From assembly GCF_000332115.1 (NCBI RefSeq), contig NC_020156.1:744001-808000 (forward strand): a stretch of DNA of 64,000 bases. The letters run 5' to 3'. The stretch comes from Nonlabens dokdonensis DSW-6 (lineage in GTDB: Bacteria > Bacteroidota > Bacteroidia > Flavobacteriales > Flavobacteriaceae). Made by a program: the position numbers and the translations under genes. The notes under the pieces were generated by a model, which had not been told where the DNA came from, did not search any database, and worked only from the letters and a program-made list of their open reading frames with translations. Of the stretch, positions 53,993 through 62,688 are shown piece after piece (position 1 is the stretch's first letter; each line of letters opens with the position of its first letter).

Positions 53993-54412
53993 ATGAAATA
54001 CGGAAGTTTAATAATAGAGAAAAAAGAGTATGTGTTTTTAAAACGCATACTCAACATCTCAGGCTATGCAGAAGATTTTGAGACTCAAAAGTCACTGCAA
54101 AAGCTGAGTGATGAACTTAAGAACGCTCAAATAATTGATGAGTGGGATATGCCCGGTGACGTCATACGCTTTAATAGTAAAGTGACGGTAGCATCAGATA
54201 ATGGCTGGGAAAAGAGTCTTCAGGTTGTAGCACCAAATGACAAAGACCTTAAGGAAAATAAAATTTCTATTCTAACACCTATGGGTTCTGCTTTGTTCGG
54301 CTATTCCGAAGCAGATGTTATAGAATGGAAATTCCCTTCAGGGATGAAGCACCTAACGGTTAAAGAGGTGAAACAAGATGAATTGGAAAATAAAATTGAA
54401 GTAGCTATTTAA
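53993..54412 (+). CDS. GreA/GreB-like C-terminal domain protein (Rnk-like)
   Basis: This 139-aa protein has the Gre/Rnk FKBP-like fold: DVIRFNSKVTVASDNG, LQVVAPNDKDLKENKISILTP and MGSALFGYSEADVIEWKFP, but lacks the long N-terminal coiled coil needed for RNA cleavage stimulation. It may compete with Gre factors for RNA polymerase, as Rnk does. It follows the glutamate dehydrogenase gene after 24 bp. Confidence 0.82.
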   Translation: MKYGSLIIEKKEYVFLKRILNISGYAEDFETQKSLQKLSDELKNAQIIDEWDMPGDVIRFNSKVTVASDNGWEKSLQVVAPNDKDLKENKISILTPMGSALFGYSEADVIEWKFPSGMKHLTVKEVKQDELENKIEVAI

Positions 54413-54424
54413 AAACAGAAAAAT

Positions 54425-54850
54425 ATGGAAACGTCAAATATAGAAATATACGCTCACGATAGTGATGTAGAAGTGGCACACAAGATAAACACTATGGAAC
54501 TACATAACTGGATAAATCATCTAACCTATGTAAACAGGGAACTCAAGAATTTGATTACTTTTTTTAATTCACAACCAACGGAAATACGACTGGAAAGAGA
54601 AAAAGTATCTCAGCGTTTTGAAATGATTCTTGTGGACAATGATGTCATCCTTAGCCAGCTACTAAGCTTTAAGAATACGCGCACATCTATTATAGAGTGC
54701 CAGGATATGCAATGCGATATGTCCTTTATTCAAGAGCACGAGAAATGCCGAAGAATGTATCAATTTCACATAGAAAAGTACAGAAAACTGAAAGATGCCT
54801 TTTTTGCCGAGCTTCAAAATAACATCAACAAGCAAGCACTATCAGCATAA
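54425..54850 (+). CDS. Helical protein, unknown (paralogue of 55148-55537)
   Basis: This 141-aa protein is all helical with no signal peptide. The central part (HNWINHLTYVNRELKNL) and the end (EHEKCRRMYQFHIEKYRKLKDAFF) align with the 55148 product (SSWITTVEYINEELQHL and EHEKYRSHYNELNNEFRQLKNVAY). They are therefore paralogues. The function is unknown. Confidence 0.65.
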   Translation: METSNIEIYAHDSDVEVAHKINTMELHNWINHLTYVNRELKNLITFFNSQPTEIRLEREKVSQRFEMILVDNDVILSQLLSFKNTRTSIIECQDMQCDMSFIQEHEKCRRMYQFHIEKYRKLKDAFFAELQNNINKQALSA

Positions 54851-54865
54851 AATTATAAATGAACT

Positions 54866-55093
54866 ATGGCAAAAATCAAAACATTAAAGTCTGAAGCTCA
54901 AGACTATTTTGATACCAGTATGAGTAATATGTCCACCAGCGACCGTGTAAAAGCTTCGCGAGAAGGTAAAAGGCTTATTCTGGCCATCAATGAGTTTTTT
55001 AAGGAAACTAATGAAGCATCATTAATGGATTTGATGAAAGAAATCACAGTTAAGAAAAAGAAGATTGAAGTCCGTCTTAAAGGAAGGCGATAA
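54866..55093 (+). CDS. Small basic helical protein
   Basis: This 75-aa protein is helical and basic at its C-terminus (VKKKKIEVRLKGRR). It has no recognised family. It is placed between the two paralogous helical genes and lies 54 bp before the second. Its basic end could bind nucleic acid or the ribosome. Confidence 0.55.
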   Translation: MAKIKTLKSEAQDYFDTSMSNMSTSDRVKASREGKRLILAINEFFKETNEASLMDLMKEITVKKKKIEVRLKGRR

Positions 55094-55147
55094 TAATAAC
55101 CCAACAAATGGGAGGAAATATCCCGTGTTGAAACAATAAATCAGTTT

Positions 55148-55537
55148 TTGAATACAGCCTTACACCATAAAATTGATGACTATCGCAGGTTATTCATAAA
55201 GAAGGACTTGATTGAGCTTAGTAGCTGGATCACTACTGTAGAATATATAAATGAAGAATTACAGCACTTAAAAATCATCGAATCACAATTAATTAAAAAC
55301 AGTGTATTTTCTAATACCCTAATAGGTTTCAGAAGAAAAAATACTTTGGTAATGGGATTACTCTGTAAGTACGAACAAGCATTAAAGAAAGAATTAGAGT
55401 TTGGAAAACAAGAATATAATGTAACGAGAGCCAAAGAGCACGAGAAATACAGGAGTCACTATAATGAACTTAATAATGAATTCAGGCAACTTAAAAATGT
55501 AGCATATACCAACCTCTCCAAATATAAGCGGAGATAA
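55148..55537 (+). CDS. Helical protein, unknown (paralogue of 54425-54850)
   Basis: This 129-aa protein probably starts at TTG 55148. It is all helical. It is paralogous to 54425-54850, with shared WI..VEYIN.EL and EHEKYRSHY patterns. A 12-bp gap leads into the universal stress protein gene. The start codon is uncertain because no ATG is available near the expected position. Confidence 0.6.
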   Translation: MNTALHHKIDDYRRLFIKKDLIELSSWITTVEYINEELQHLKIIESQLIKNSVFSNTLIGFRRKNTLVMGLLCKYEQALKKELEFGKQEYNVTRAKEHEKYRSHYNELNNEFRQLKNVAYTNLSKYKRR

Positions 55538-55549
55538 AAATTTAAGATT

Positions 55550-56392
55550 ATGAAAAAAATTCTGATACCTATTGACACAAGCCAACATAGTCTTGAAGCC
55601 ATAGATTATGCTATAAAGTTTTTTAAAAGAGAAGATTGCGAATTTTTCTTTTTGAACACCTACTCATACGGTGTGAATGGTCTCGACGCTTTGAGTTTAC
55701 TTCAGGCAGATGATGATTGGTTTGATGAGCCAAAATTAAAGTCTGAAAAGATTTTAGGTCGTTTGATTAAAAAATACTCTTCAATCAACAAAAGCAAGAA
55801 ACATCAATTTAATGAAATTTCTGAATGTTCAGATTTAATTGATGGGATTAAGAAAACCGTTAAGACTTTAGATATTGATATAGTTTTGTTCTTAGGGAAA
55901 AGTAAAGAAGATAACTCATTAAAAAAGTATAGTAAAAATACGGAGCGTATCATCGAAAGCATACGAGAATGTCCGGTAATGGTTATACCACATACAGCAA
56001 ATATACGTAAGAATCAAGAGTTTATTTTGGCATCCAGTTTCGAAAAAGCAATTTCAATAAAAGAACTTGAAAGCTGGAGTAAACTTCTTCGATTAGTAAA
56101 AGGTAAGGGAAGATTAGTTGTTTTTAATCAGGCCAGTGATTTAACTTCAACCCAAAAGTCAAATCTTGCTCACACGATTAATAGAATTTATAATTTAAAT
56201 GATATCGTAGTACCAGTTCAATATTTGAACACTAAGAAGGATATAAAGCAATTTGCTCAATCACATCCTGATTGTATTTTATCAATTGTAGATAGAAAAC
56301 CAAACATCTGGAGAAGGCTCGGATTTGAAAATTCTGAAATTGTCAATCTTGGCCCTTTACAATGTACACCTTTAATTGCGCTGCACGCTTAG
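55550..56392 (+). CDS. Universal stress protein with two Usp domains
   Basis: This 280-aa protein has an N-terminal Usp domain (about 1-145; ILIPIDTSQHSLEAIDYAIKFF... CPVMVIPHTA) and a diverged second Usp-like domain (about 150-280). The G-x2-G-x9-G(S/T) ATP-binding signature is not clear, so it may not bind ATP. Tandem Usp proteins are common in Bacteroidota. It ends the sigma-54 operon. Confidence 0.82.
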   Translation: MKKILIPIDTSQHSLEAIDYAIKFFKREDCEFFFLNTYSYGVNGLDALSLLQADDDWFDEPKLKSEKILGRLIKKYSSINKSKKHQFNEISECSDLIDGIKKTVKTLDIDIVLFLGKSKEDNSLKKYSKNTERIIESIRECPVMVIPHTANIRKNQEFILASSFEKAISIKELESWSKLLRLVKGKGRLVVFNQASDLTSTQKSNLAHTINRIYNLNDIVVPVQYLNTKKDIKQFAQSHPDCILSIVDRKPNIWRRLGFENSEIVNLGPLQCTPLIALHA

Positions 56393-57188
56393 AAACAACA
56401 ACATTTGATAATAGCAGATATTTTAAGGTGGCAGGACTAATCTTCTTAGCAAATCATTGCTCTGCTAAGTTGGTTGGTTTTTGCGCCTTTTCCAAGCTCG
56501 TGAATATCTCATAAATCATCAAACTCTCATTTGAGCTGATTTTGAGATAATTAGATTTATATCTTCTTTCAAAAAGTTTGAACTCTGTCCCGTTGAGTTC
56601 ACAATCACTCACAACTGCGTTGTGGATTAAAACATAAAAACCTTGACAAGCTCGCTTGATCAAGGTTTATTGTTTTAAGACACCAGACTTGCAAAGGCTG
56701 GCAGTTGTATTTGCAGCATGGACTTTACTCAGGATCAATGAAGTTAATCCTGTCGTAGTCACAATCACTCACAACTGCGTTGTGGATTAGGACATAAAAA
56801 CCTTGACAAGCTCGCTTGATCAAGGTTTGTTGTTTTATGACAACAGACTTGCAAAGGCTGGCAGTTGTATTTGCAGCATGGACTTTACTCAGGATCAATG
56901 AAATTAATCCTGTCGTAGTCACAATCAACCAAGAAACCATGTTTTAAAAAAACATGGTTTTGTTTTTCTTGCTGGCGATGAAAGTTATTTCAACTTTCAA
57001 AAACGAGTGGGAAAATAAAATTAGCATCGATTTCCAAGCGATGTATGGTTTCTTATTTGCACAATATGCTTCGTTTAAAATCATGGAAATTAATCCTGCT
57101 GTAGCCACAATTACATTTAAAGCTCTTGTAATTAGATATTTAAAAATTTTATTTTATAAATCATTTTATTAGTAAAAGGATATTTAAT
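56393..57188. other. Non-coding stretch with repeats and no convincing gene
   Basis: About 800 bp lie between the universal stress protein gene and the first YHYH gene. The stretch contains the 160-bp tandem repeat (56600-56919), a weak hairpin (CTTAGCA/TGCTAAG, 56445-56469), a segment shared with 42886-42927, and a diverged third repeat-like piece near 57082-57113. Short open frames exist on both strands but have no start context or family resemblance. Confidence 0.6.
56600..56919. repeat. Two tandem copies of a 160-bp repeat with internal hairpin
   Basis: Unit 1 (56600-56759) and unit 2 (56760-56919) are nearly identical. Each carries a long hairpin (56638-56668 and 56798-56828): AAACCTTGACAAGC pairs with GCTTG-A-TCAAGGTTT. 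The first unit is preceded by a segment matching 42886-42927, and a diverged piece follows near 57082. The units may be a REP/BIME-like or mobile structural element. Confidence 0.75.
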
Positions 57189-58241
57189 CTATTTAGCATA
57201 AGCACCTTTTAACCCATTTATAAAGTTGTTAGCGCCAGCTTGGTCTACGTGATAATGATAACCTCTAGTTGTATCACTATGCCCACGTAGTTCGTCAAGA
57301 CCTATTGCTTTGTTTCCACTAGCATCAGTACATTCGTAAATGCCTATGCCATCTAGCGCATATCCTATTAGGGCAGCGTGGCCATCTTCTTGTTCAATTT
57401 TTGTGCTTAAACCTGTAGTGGTGTGATAATGGTATCCCTGATGCACATTAATATGCCCGCCTGCGTCATCAAAAGGTGCCAAAGTGTAAGCACTTAAAAT
57501 ATTGTCAACTGGTGCTGGTGCAGAAAACTCAACACCATTTAAAGCGATACCTCTTGTAGACGGCATTCCGCCGCGGTCTCCACGAGGTGGTGGTCCTCCA
57601 CCTTCTGGTCTTTCTCCTCGCGGTGGTCGGGCTCCATTTTGTTCAGGTCTGCCAGCTTGATTACCACCAGGTGGTCCTTGAAACATGGTAGCATTTTTTT
57701 GAAGTACAGGAGTAACTGGAATCATATAAGTTTGCGACACTTCTGTAATGAAAGATGGTAAACATTCTACACAATAATTTTTATATTCTTCACCTACGTA
57801 AGGATTGGCTGCATTAATACAATCTTCTTCGGTCTTGGTCACATAAATATTTCCTTCTTCATCATACATCTGCCAAGTTTCATCATCGTAAAATGTAGCC
57901 ATATTTTTTACAAATGCACCATCCACATCATAGACTTTACCACCTTCTAACCATATTCCTCCTGCGCTGGCATCGTCGGTGATTGATTCTGGACACCAAG
58001 GTCCCATCTGATGATCGGTAGGAACACTATTGGTAACAATCTCGTAGCACTTTGTTTTAGTACCATCAGAGAGTGTACAATCAACTACGGTGATTTTTGT
58101 ATTGGGATTGGCTTTTTTAAAATATGAAACTTCTACGGCAATCACATTTTCTAAAAGTTTGTCAGATGTGTAATTCCTACTATTAGAAGTTTTACAAGAT
58201 GTTACTATGACTAGTACACCAATCAAAATAAGATTCTTCAT
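57189..58241 (-). CDS. YHYH-domain lipoprotein (copy D)
   Basis: I chose the ATG at 58241, giving 350 aa with a lipoprotein signal (VIVTSC); an upstream frame would run into the neighbouring gene. The YHYH domain shows GGHINVHQGYHYHTTTG, GYALDGIGIYE and a second RGYHYHVDQAG. Before it lies a Gly/Pro/Arg-rich linker (about residues 225-265 of the chain). Four cysteines around CCEx2CLPS-type segments may form disulfides. It closely resembles copy B (60580-61566). Confidence 0.82.
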   Translation of the reverse strand: MKNLILIGVLVIVTSCKTSNSRNYTSDKLLENVIAVEVSYFKKANPNTKITVVDCTLSDGTKTKCYEIVTNSVPTDHQMGPWCPESITDDASAGGIWLEGGKVYDVDGAFVKNMATFYDDETWQMYDEEGNIYVTKTEEDCINAANPYVGEEYKNYCVECLPSFITEVSQTYMIPVTPVLQKNATMFQGPPGGNQAGRPEQNGARPPRGERPEGGGPPPRGDRGGMPSTRGIALNGVEFSAPAPVDNILSAYTLAPFDDAGGHINVHQGYHYHTTTGLSTKIEQEDGHAALIGYALDGIGIYECTDASGNKAIGLDELRGHSDTTRGYHYHVDQAGANNFINGLKGAYAK

Positions 58242-58270
58242 GATTAATTTATTATTAACTGTTATGTTAT

Positions 58271-58858
58271 TTAAGCCGTAACTCGCTTTCTTCTTATTAA
58301 ATAGATTGCGATTATTATTGCTATTAAACCTGCAAATCCACCAACGAGCCAAGGCAATCTTGAAGGTGCTCCATTCGGATAGAAAACGGTCTGATAATCA
58401 TTGCGACTGCTTATAATTGCTCTATCATGTAAACTATTTATAGTATAAGAGAAAATAGATTGGTGTTCTCCGTTTTCTTTAAATGCAGGAATTGCCACCT
58501 CAATAATTTTGATATTATCCTTAATTGGGTCTAATACAAATTTTAAATCTGTTTGATGGCCTCCTAATCTAATTCCTCCTTCGCTTAATTCTAGTTTTCT
58601 ATTATCTATACGTAAATCAAAATGCTCTTTGATGTAATTAACGATCAGCTCTTTAAAAGCCTTGGAATCCATATTTGTCATAAAATCTTTTCCATAAGTA
58701 TTTATTAACGCTTGATTAATCCCATCCTGACTCAATGAAATTTCCAATACGCACGCATTCTTATCAGAAACCAGCGTATAACGAGCTGACAGTGGATTGT
58801 GAGCACATGCAACAACTGAAAACAAGAAAACTATAATTACTGATAAGGCACGTTTCAT
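58271..58858 (-). CDS. Membrane-anchored envelope protein, YHYH partner (2)
   Basis: I chose the ATG at 58858 (195 aa, MKRALSVIIVFLFS), which makes a signal peptide ending ACAHNP; a longer frame overlaps the YHYH-C gene. The mature part is beta-rich with a C-terminal transmembrane helix (about 168-187) and RRKRVTA tail. The 59957-60568 product has the same layout (AHQP after the signal, LGGH/LGHE motif, tail anchor). It probably partners a YHYH lipoprotein. No known domain is recognised. Confidence 0.72.
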   Translation of the reverse strand: MKRALSVIIVFLFSVVACAHNPLSARYTLVSDKNACVLEISLSQDGINQALINTYGKDFMTNMDSKAFKELIVNYIKEHFDLRIDNRKLELSEGGIRLGGHQTDLKFVLDPIKDNIKIIEVAIPAFKENGEHQSIFSYTINSLHDRAIISSRNDYQTVFYPNGAPSRLPWLVGGFAGLIAIIIAIYLIRRKRVTA

Positions 58859-58860
58859 AA

Positions 58861-59856
58861 CTACTGGAATTGAAATGAATTTGCCGCAGCTACACCTTTT
58901 AAGCATGCTGGAACATTAGGTGCTGACAGTGTGCTGGCAACATAGTGATAGGTTCCATTTGGATATTCTGTTGTTGACGCAGTTCTACCGCCACATTCAT
59001 CTAGATCTGCCGGCTCTGTTTCATAAGCATACATAGGAAAACCATCTTTAGCAAAACCTACAAGTTCTACATCATTAGTTTGTGCAATGTTGGTACAAGA
59101 AATTTCAGTGATACCATTTGCAGCTAAAACTTGATTTGCAACCTGCGGCACAAGATGCCAGTGATAGTAACCGGCTGGATCGTGATGTCCACCACAAGGA
59201 TCAACAGATGGAAAATTGATTTGGGTACTGGTACCACCACCAGGGCCGCCTGGACCACCCATGGAAGGGCCATTTATTGCAGATGGTGGATCACCATTGT
59301 AAGGCACTCCATCTAAAGAAAGTCCTACTAATTCAACCTCAGTAATCACATTGTTGCTCGTGGCTAACTTTGGATAAGCAGGAATGGTAAACACTAACTG
59401 CAAACTATCATCTGCAGGCGCTTCAAGACAATACGATAAATTAGGATCTGTGGCTCCATTAAAAAAGTCAACATTTACCGTACCATCATTATTCACCATA
59501 TCATAACCATCTGCCTCGATATCATTTAAAAGTGCCGCTGCAAAAACGCGCAATCCAGGATTAGTAGCTCCATCATAAAATCCCATTCCAGCTACGTCAT
59601 TAATTGTCGTAGGACAAAATGGACCGCTCGCCACAGGATTACTGGAAAAAGTGATTCTAAAACATTCTGCAGAAGTCCCATCTTCTAATGTGGCGGTGAC
59701 GGTTTCAAAGGATGCTAATGAGGCACTATTAAACATAGATTCTTTAATAATCGTATCGGTTAAAGTAGTACTATCGCCAGAAGTATCGTCACTGGAACAG
59801 GCCGTAATTACGAGGCCAAAACAGGTTGCTAAGGTGATGATTTTATTAATTTTCAT
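58861..59856 (-). CDS. YHYH-domain lipoprotein (copy C)
   Basis: This 331-aa lipoprotein (LVITACSS lipobox) contains a YHYH-type core with CGGHHDPAGYYHWHLVPQ, where YHWH replaces YHYH, GFAKDGFPMYAYE and NGTYHYVAS. It carries a Pro/Gly-rich linker and several cysteines (PFCPTTIND, DPCGGHH, LDECGG, PACLKG). It ends 2 bp before the partner gene at 58858. The change to YHWH could alter metal or ligand binding. Confidence 0.8.
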   Translation of the reverse strand: MKINKIITLATCFGLVITACSSDDTSGDSTTLTDTIIKESMFNSASLASFETVTATLEDGTSAECFRITFSSNPVASGPFCPTTINDVAGMGFYDGATNPGLRVFAAALLNDIEADGYDMVNNDGTVNVDFFNGATDPNLSYCLEAPADDSLQLVFTIPAYPKLATSNNVITEVELVGLSLDGVPYNGDPPSAINGPSMGGPGGPGGGTSTQINFPSVDPCGGHHDPAGYYHWHLVPQVANQVLAANGITEISCTNIAQTNDVELVGFAKDGFPMYAYETEPADLDECGGRTASTTEYPNGTYHYVASTLSAPNVPACLKGVAAANSFQFQ

Positions 59857-59888
59857 ATCAATAATTTTTATATTAGTTAGTTTTATTC

Positions 59889-59904
59889 CGCTTTCGCGAA
59901 AGCG
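59889..59904. repeat. Intergenic copy of palindrome CGCTTTCGCGAAAGCG
   Basis: A perfect 16-bp copy lies between the YHYH-C and partner-1 genes on the minus strand, 32 bp upstream of the YHYH-C start. Its position could affect read-through in the cluster, since it can form a stable hairpin. Confidence 0.9.
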
Positions 59905-59956
59905 TGATTTTCAAAACAAAATCTTTTTAAGACTGATCTCTAGATGTATTATTACA

Positions 59957-60568
59957 TTAAGCTGCTTGCTTAGATTTAAAACGAGCTACTAAAAGCCCAA
60001 TAAATAACAAACCGAAAATCCCAGCAATCAAAGGCCATGAAAATAGTGACGCCTGACTTTCCTGATTTTGTACGAGTTTATTACCTGTGAGTAACAAATT
60101 AGCGTGATAACCATTATCCTTTGATAGGACAAACTTGTTTTCATCCACGCCATCTTTTAGTACAACCAAGAAGCTTTTACTGTTATAAATATCTTCAAAA
60201 GCCGTATTAGTAACTTCAATAAAGTTCAGATCCTCCGGTAATTCTTGAACTTCAAAAATCACCTTAGTTTCATGACCTAAATGAACAGCACCGTTAGTAA
60301 AGTTGAGCTGAGCACCGTTTACTTTGAGATTCATCTTATTTTTAATGTGCTCAATAACCATTTCCCGAAATTCTTCTGGAGTTTTATAAGGCGTATCTGC
60401 ATAATGAATGTTGATCTCCTGTTGAAATGCCGTAAGTGAAGCACTGATTTGCAATACCCAAACGTTATTTTCCTTTTGCGCCAGTACGGTAGATGATACT
60501 TCTGGCTGATGTGCAAATCCTAGGGTTGAAATAAACCCTAGAATAAGTGTGATTAGATAAGTTTTCAT
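59957..60568 (-). CDS. Membrane-anchored envelope protein, YHYH partner (1)
   Basis: This 203-aa protein has a signal peptide (to GFAHQP), a beta-rich exported domain (about 25-165) and a C-terminal transmembrane helix (about 175-195) followed by a basic tail (RFKSKQAA), a topology shared with 58271-58858. Conserved residues include the AHxP after the signal and a LGHE motif. It follows the YHYH-B gene after 11 bp, so the pair YHYH plus anchored partner occurs twice. Confidence 0.74.
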   Translation of the reverse strand: MKTYLITLILGFISTLGFAHQPEVSSTVLAQKENNVWVLQISASLTAFQQEINIHYADTPYKTPEEFREMVIEHIKNKMNLKVNGAQLNFTNGAVHLGHETKVIFEVQELPEDLNFIEVTNTAFEDIYNSKSFLVVLKDGVDENKFVLSKDNGYHANLLLTGNKLVQNQESQASLFSWPLIAGIFGLLFIGLLVARFKSKQAA

Positions 60569-60579
60569 AATAATTACTT

Positions 60580-61566
60580 TTAGTTGGCATAGGCTCCTTG
60601 AAGCCCATTAATAAAATTATTGTTTCCGGCAGCGTCTACATGGTAATGATAACCTCTGGTATCATCAGTGTGTCCTCTCAATGCATCGAGGTCAGTTGCT
60701 GTAGTTCCATCTACATTTGTCATTGCATATATTCCATGTCCATCTAGTGCATAACCTATTAATGGTGCGTGTCCATCGCTTTGGGCAATTTCAGTACTGA
60801 AACCGGTTGCTGCATGATAATGATATCCTTGATTCACATTGATATGTCCACCAGCATCGTCAAATGGAGCTAGAGTATAAGCACCTAAAATATTATCTAC
60901 TGGCGCTGGCGCTGAAAATTCTATTCCGTTAAGTGCGATACCACGAGTGGATGGAGCGCTGTTTCCTCCTGGAGGTCCTCCAGGTCCAGTGGCAAATAGA
61001 GTAGCTGTTTGTTGTAATACTGGTGTAATAGGAATAGTCCAGGTTTGCTCCAGACCTGTGATATAAGACGGAAGACATTCTACACAAAAATTTTCATATT
61101 GAGCACCTACATTAGGATTTGCAGCATTAATACAATCCTGCTCGTTATCGGTTACAAAAATATCGCCGTTTGCATCATACATCAACCAAGTAGGATCATT
61201 ATAAAATGTGGCCATGTTTTGTACAAAAGCGCCATCTACATCATATACCTGACCGCTTTCCAGCCATATTCCACCACCATCTGCACCATCTGCAATGTTA
61301 TCTGGACACCATGGGCCTACTTGATGATCTGTAGGGATACTACCAGTTGTAATTTGAAAACAATCTGTTAACGTTCCATCTGACAGTGTACAAGGAACCG
61401 TTGTTACAGTGACACCTGTAAAATTGGATTGTTCTACGTTGATAACTAAGGTATCATCTCCTGATGTATCGTCATCAAGTTGATCATCATCGCCGCTGCA
61501 AGAGGTAAAGCCGGTAACCGCAATCGCTAAACTTAAAAAGCTTGTTTTAATGATTGAATTTTTCAT
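60580..61566 (-). CDS. YHYH-domain lipoprotein (copy B)
   Basis: This 328-aa lipoprotein (GFTSCSG lipobox) starts with an Asp-rich linker. Its YHYH domain shows GGHINVNQGYHYHAATG, GYALDGHGIYA and RGYHYHVDAAG, giving two YHYH motifs. Cysteines in GPWCPDN and NFCVECLPS may form disulfides or bind metal. It is the closest paralogue of copy D, lacking the long Arg-rich linker. Confidence 0.82.
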   Translation of the reverse strand: MKNSIIKTSFLSLAIAVTGFTSCSGDDDQLDDDTSGDDTLVINVEQSNFTGVTVTTVPCTLSDGTLTDCFQITTGSIPTDHQVGPWCPDNIADGADGGGIWLESGQVYDVDGAFVQNMATFYNDPTWLMYDANGDIFVTDNEQDCINAANPNVGAQYENFCVECLPSYITGLEQTWTIPITPVLQQTATLFATGPGGPPGGNSAPSTRGIALNGIEFSAPAPVDNILGAYTLAPFDDAGGHINVNQGYHYHAATGFSTEIAQSDGHAPLIGYALDGHGIYAMTNVDGTTATDLDALRGHTDDTRGYHYHVDAAGNNNFINGLQGAYAN

Positions 61567-61597
61567 AATGGTATTTTTATCTGTTAGTTAAATAGTA

Positions 61598-61927
61598 TTA
61601 TCCTCTACCGCCGCCACGTTGCCCGCCGCGCTGGTTATTACGTTGTGGTTGTGGAGCGTTTTCTAATTCTTCCTTGCTTATAAATCCATCATCGTTGGTA
61701 TCGATGGTATCAAAGTCCTGAGCTAGTGGTCCTTTTACTTCATCTTTAGAAAGTTTGCCATCTTTGTTGGCATCCATTTCTGAGAGTATTTGACTTGCTG
61801 TAGGTCTTTCTTGACCATGTTGTCCTTGCTGTGTGTTTGAGCTGGAGCTTTGAGAGCTACCACATGCTGCAAGAGACATCATTGCGATAGAATACATGGT
61901 TAGTTTTAAGATGTTTAAGGTTTTCAT
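61598..61927 (-). CDS. EF-hand lipoprotein
   Basis: This 109-aa lipoprotein (LAACG lipobox) has two EF-hand calcium loops: DANKDGKLSKDE and DTNDDGFISKEE, with Asp at positions 1, 3 and 5 and Glu at 12. The C-terminal tail is Gln/Arg/Gly-rich. It could sense calcium in the periplasm or hold the complex together. It is encoded between the DUF6090 gene and YHYH-B. Confidence 0.82.
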   Translation of the reverse strand: MKTLNILKLTMYSIAMMSLAACGSSQSSSSNTQQGQHGQERPTASQILSEMDANKDGKLSKDEVKGPLAQDFDTIDTNDDGFISKEELENAPQPQRNNQRGGQRGGGRG

Positions 61928-61944
61928 AAGATTTAATTTTTAAT

Positions 61945-62688
61945 TTAATTTAATTCAAGACTTAGTTTTGAGGCTAGTGTCTCCGTTTTATTTTTAATCT
62001 TGTTTGCTATATTCATCTGTATTTTTGTTTGTAACAAAAGATCAATTACAGCATTCTGATATTCTTTACTATTCAATAGTGATGCATAGTCAGATTCTTT
62101 TACATACGATTTGATGCGCTTGTATTTTGAATTTTCTGGCAACATATCTACTAATGAGAGGTGTTTTTCTAAGTTAGGTTTAAGCTTACCTTCTACAATA
62201 CTTCTCAGTTTTACTTCTTGTTCCATAAACTCCTTGATTTGAGCAGGATATTGAGCAATTAATATTTTCAAAGAATCGTTTTCTACAAATTGAAACTTAT
62301 CTGTTGCATTAATGGAACTTAAAGCTTCATCTCTTAAATTAGAATTTCTAAATTTCATTTGAACAATTGTTTCTCGTGCTTCGTTGTCTAATTGGTCTTG
62401 TTGCAGTCCTATGTAGGCTAAAGTCTTTTCTAAATTTGCCGATGTACTTTCATAAGTAGTTGAAGCAGTATTTAAAACAATCAAATTTGTTTCAAGCTCT
62501 TCATACAGACTCTCGTATATCTTAACTTGGACTATTTTACTTTTTCTTAATTCGTTTAGGTTATTAATTTTCCAAGCGATGAGAATCCCAGCTACAATGA
62601 GAACAATTTCTCCCACGGCATACAATAGGTAGTTCTTGAACTTACCGTCGAGTATCATCCTTCTTCGAAATTTTCCTAGAAACTTCAT
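61945..62688 (-). CDS. DUF6090-like membrane protein
   Basis: This 247-aa protein has the DUF6090 N-terminal pattern: FLGKFRRRMILDGKFKNYLLYAVGEIVLIVAGILIAWKINNLNE, a charged start and one transmembrane helix. The rest is helical and probably periplasmic. Function is unknown. DUF6090 genes are abundant in Flavobacteriaceae in many contexts, so the link to the YHYH genes is only positional. Confidence 0.76.
   Translation of the reverse strand: MKFLGKFRRRMILDGKFKNYLLYAVGEIVLIVAGILIAWKINNLNELRKSKIVQVKIYESLYEELETNLIVLNTASTTYESTSANLEKTLAYIGLQQDQLDNEARETIVQMKFRNSNLRDEALSSINATDKFQFVENDSLKILIAQYPAQIKEFMEQEVKLRSIVEGKLKPNLEKHLSLVDMLPENSKYKRIKSYVKESDYASLLNSKEYQNAVIDLLLQTKIQMNIANKIKNKTETLASKLSLELN

Noticed and set aside
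56699..56716. TGGCAG...TTGCA resembling a sigma-54 promoter inside the repeat units
   Set aside because: The GG to GC spacing is one base too long for a -24/-12 promoter, and the copies lead into no convincing gene.
56454..56940. Two minus-strand frames sharing a peptide across the tandem repeat
   Set aside because: The shared peptide is a by-product of the DNA repeat; both frames end without family resemblance.
56954..57172. A 72-residue plus-strand frame after the tandem repeat
   Set aside because: Its composition and partial match to the repeat suggest repeat-derived sequence rather than a gene.
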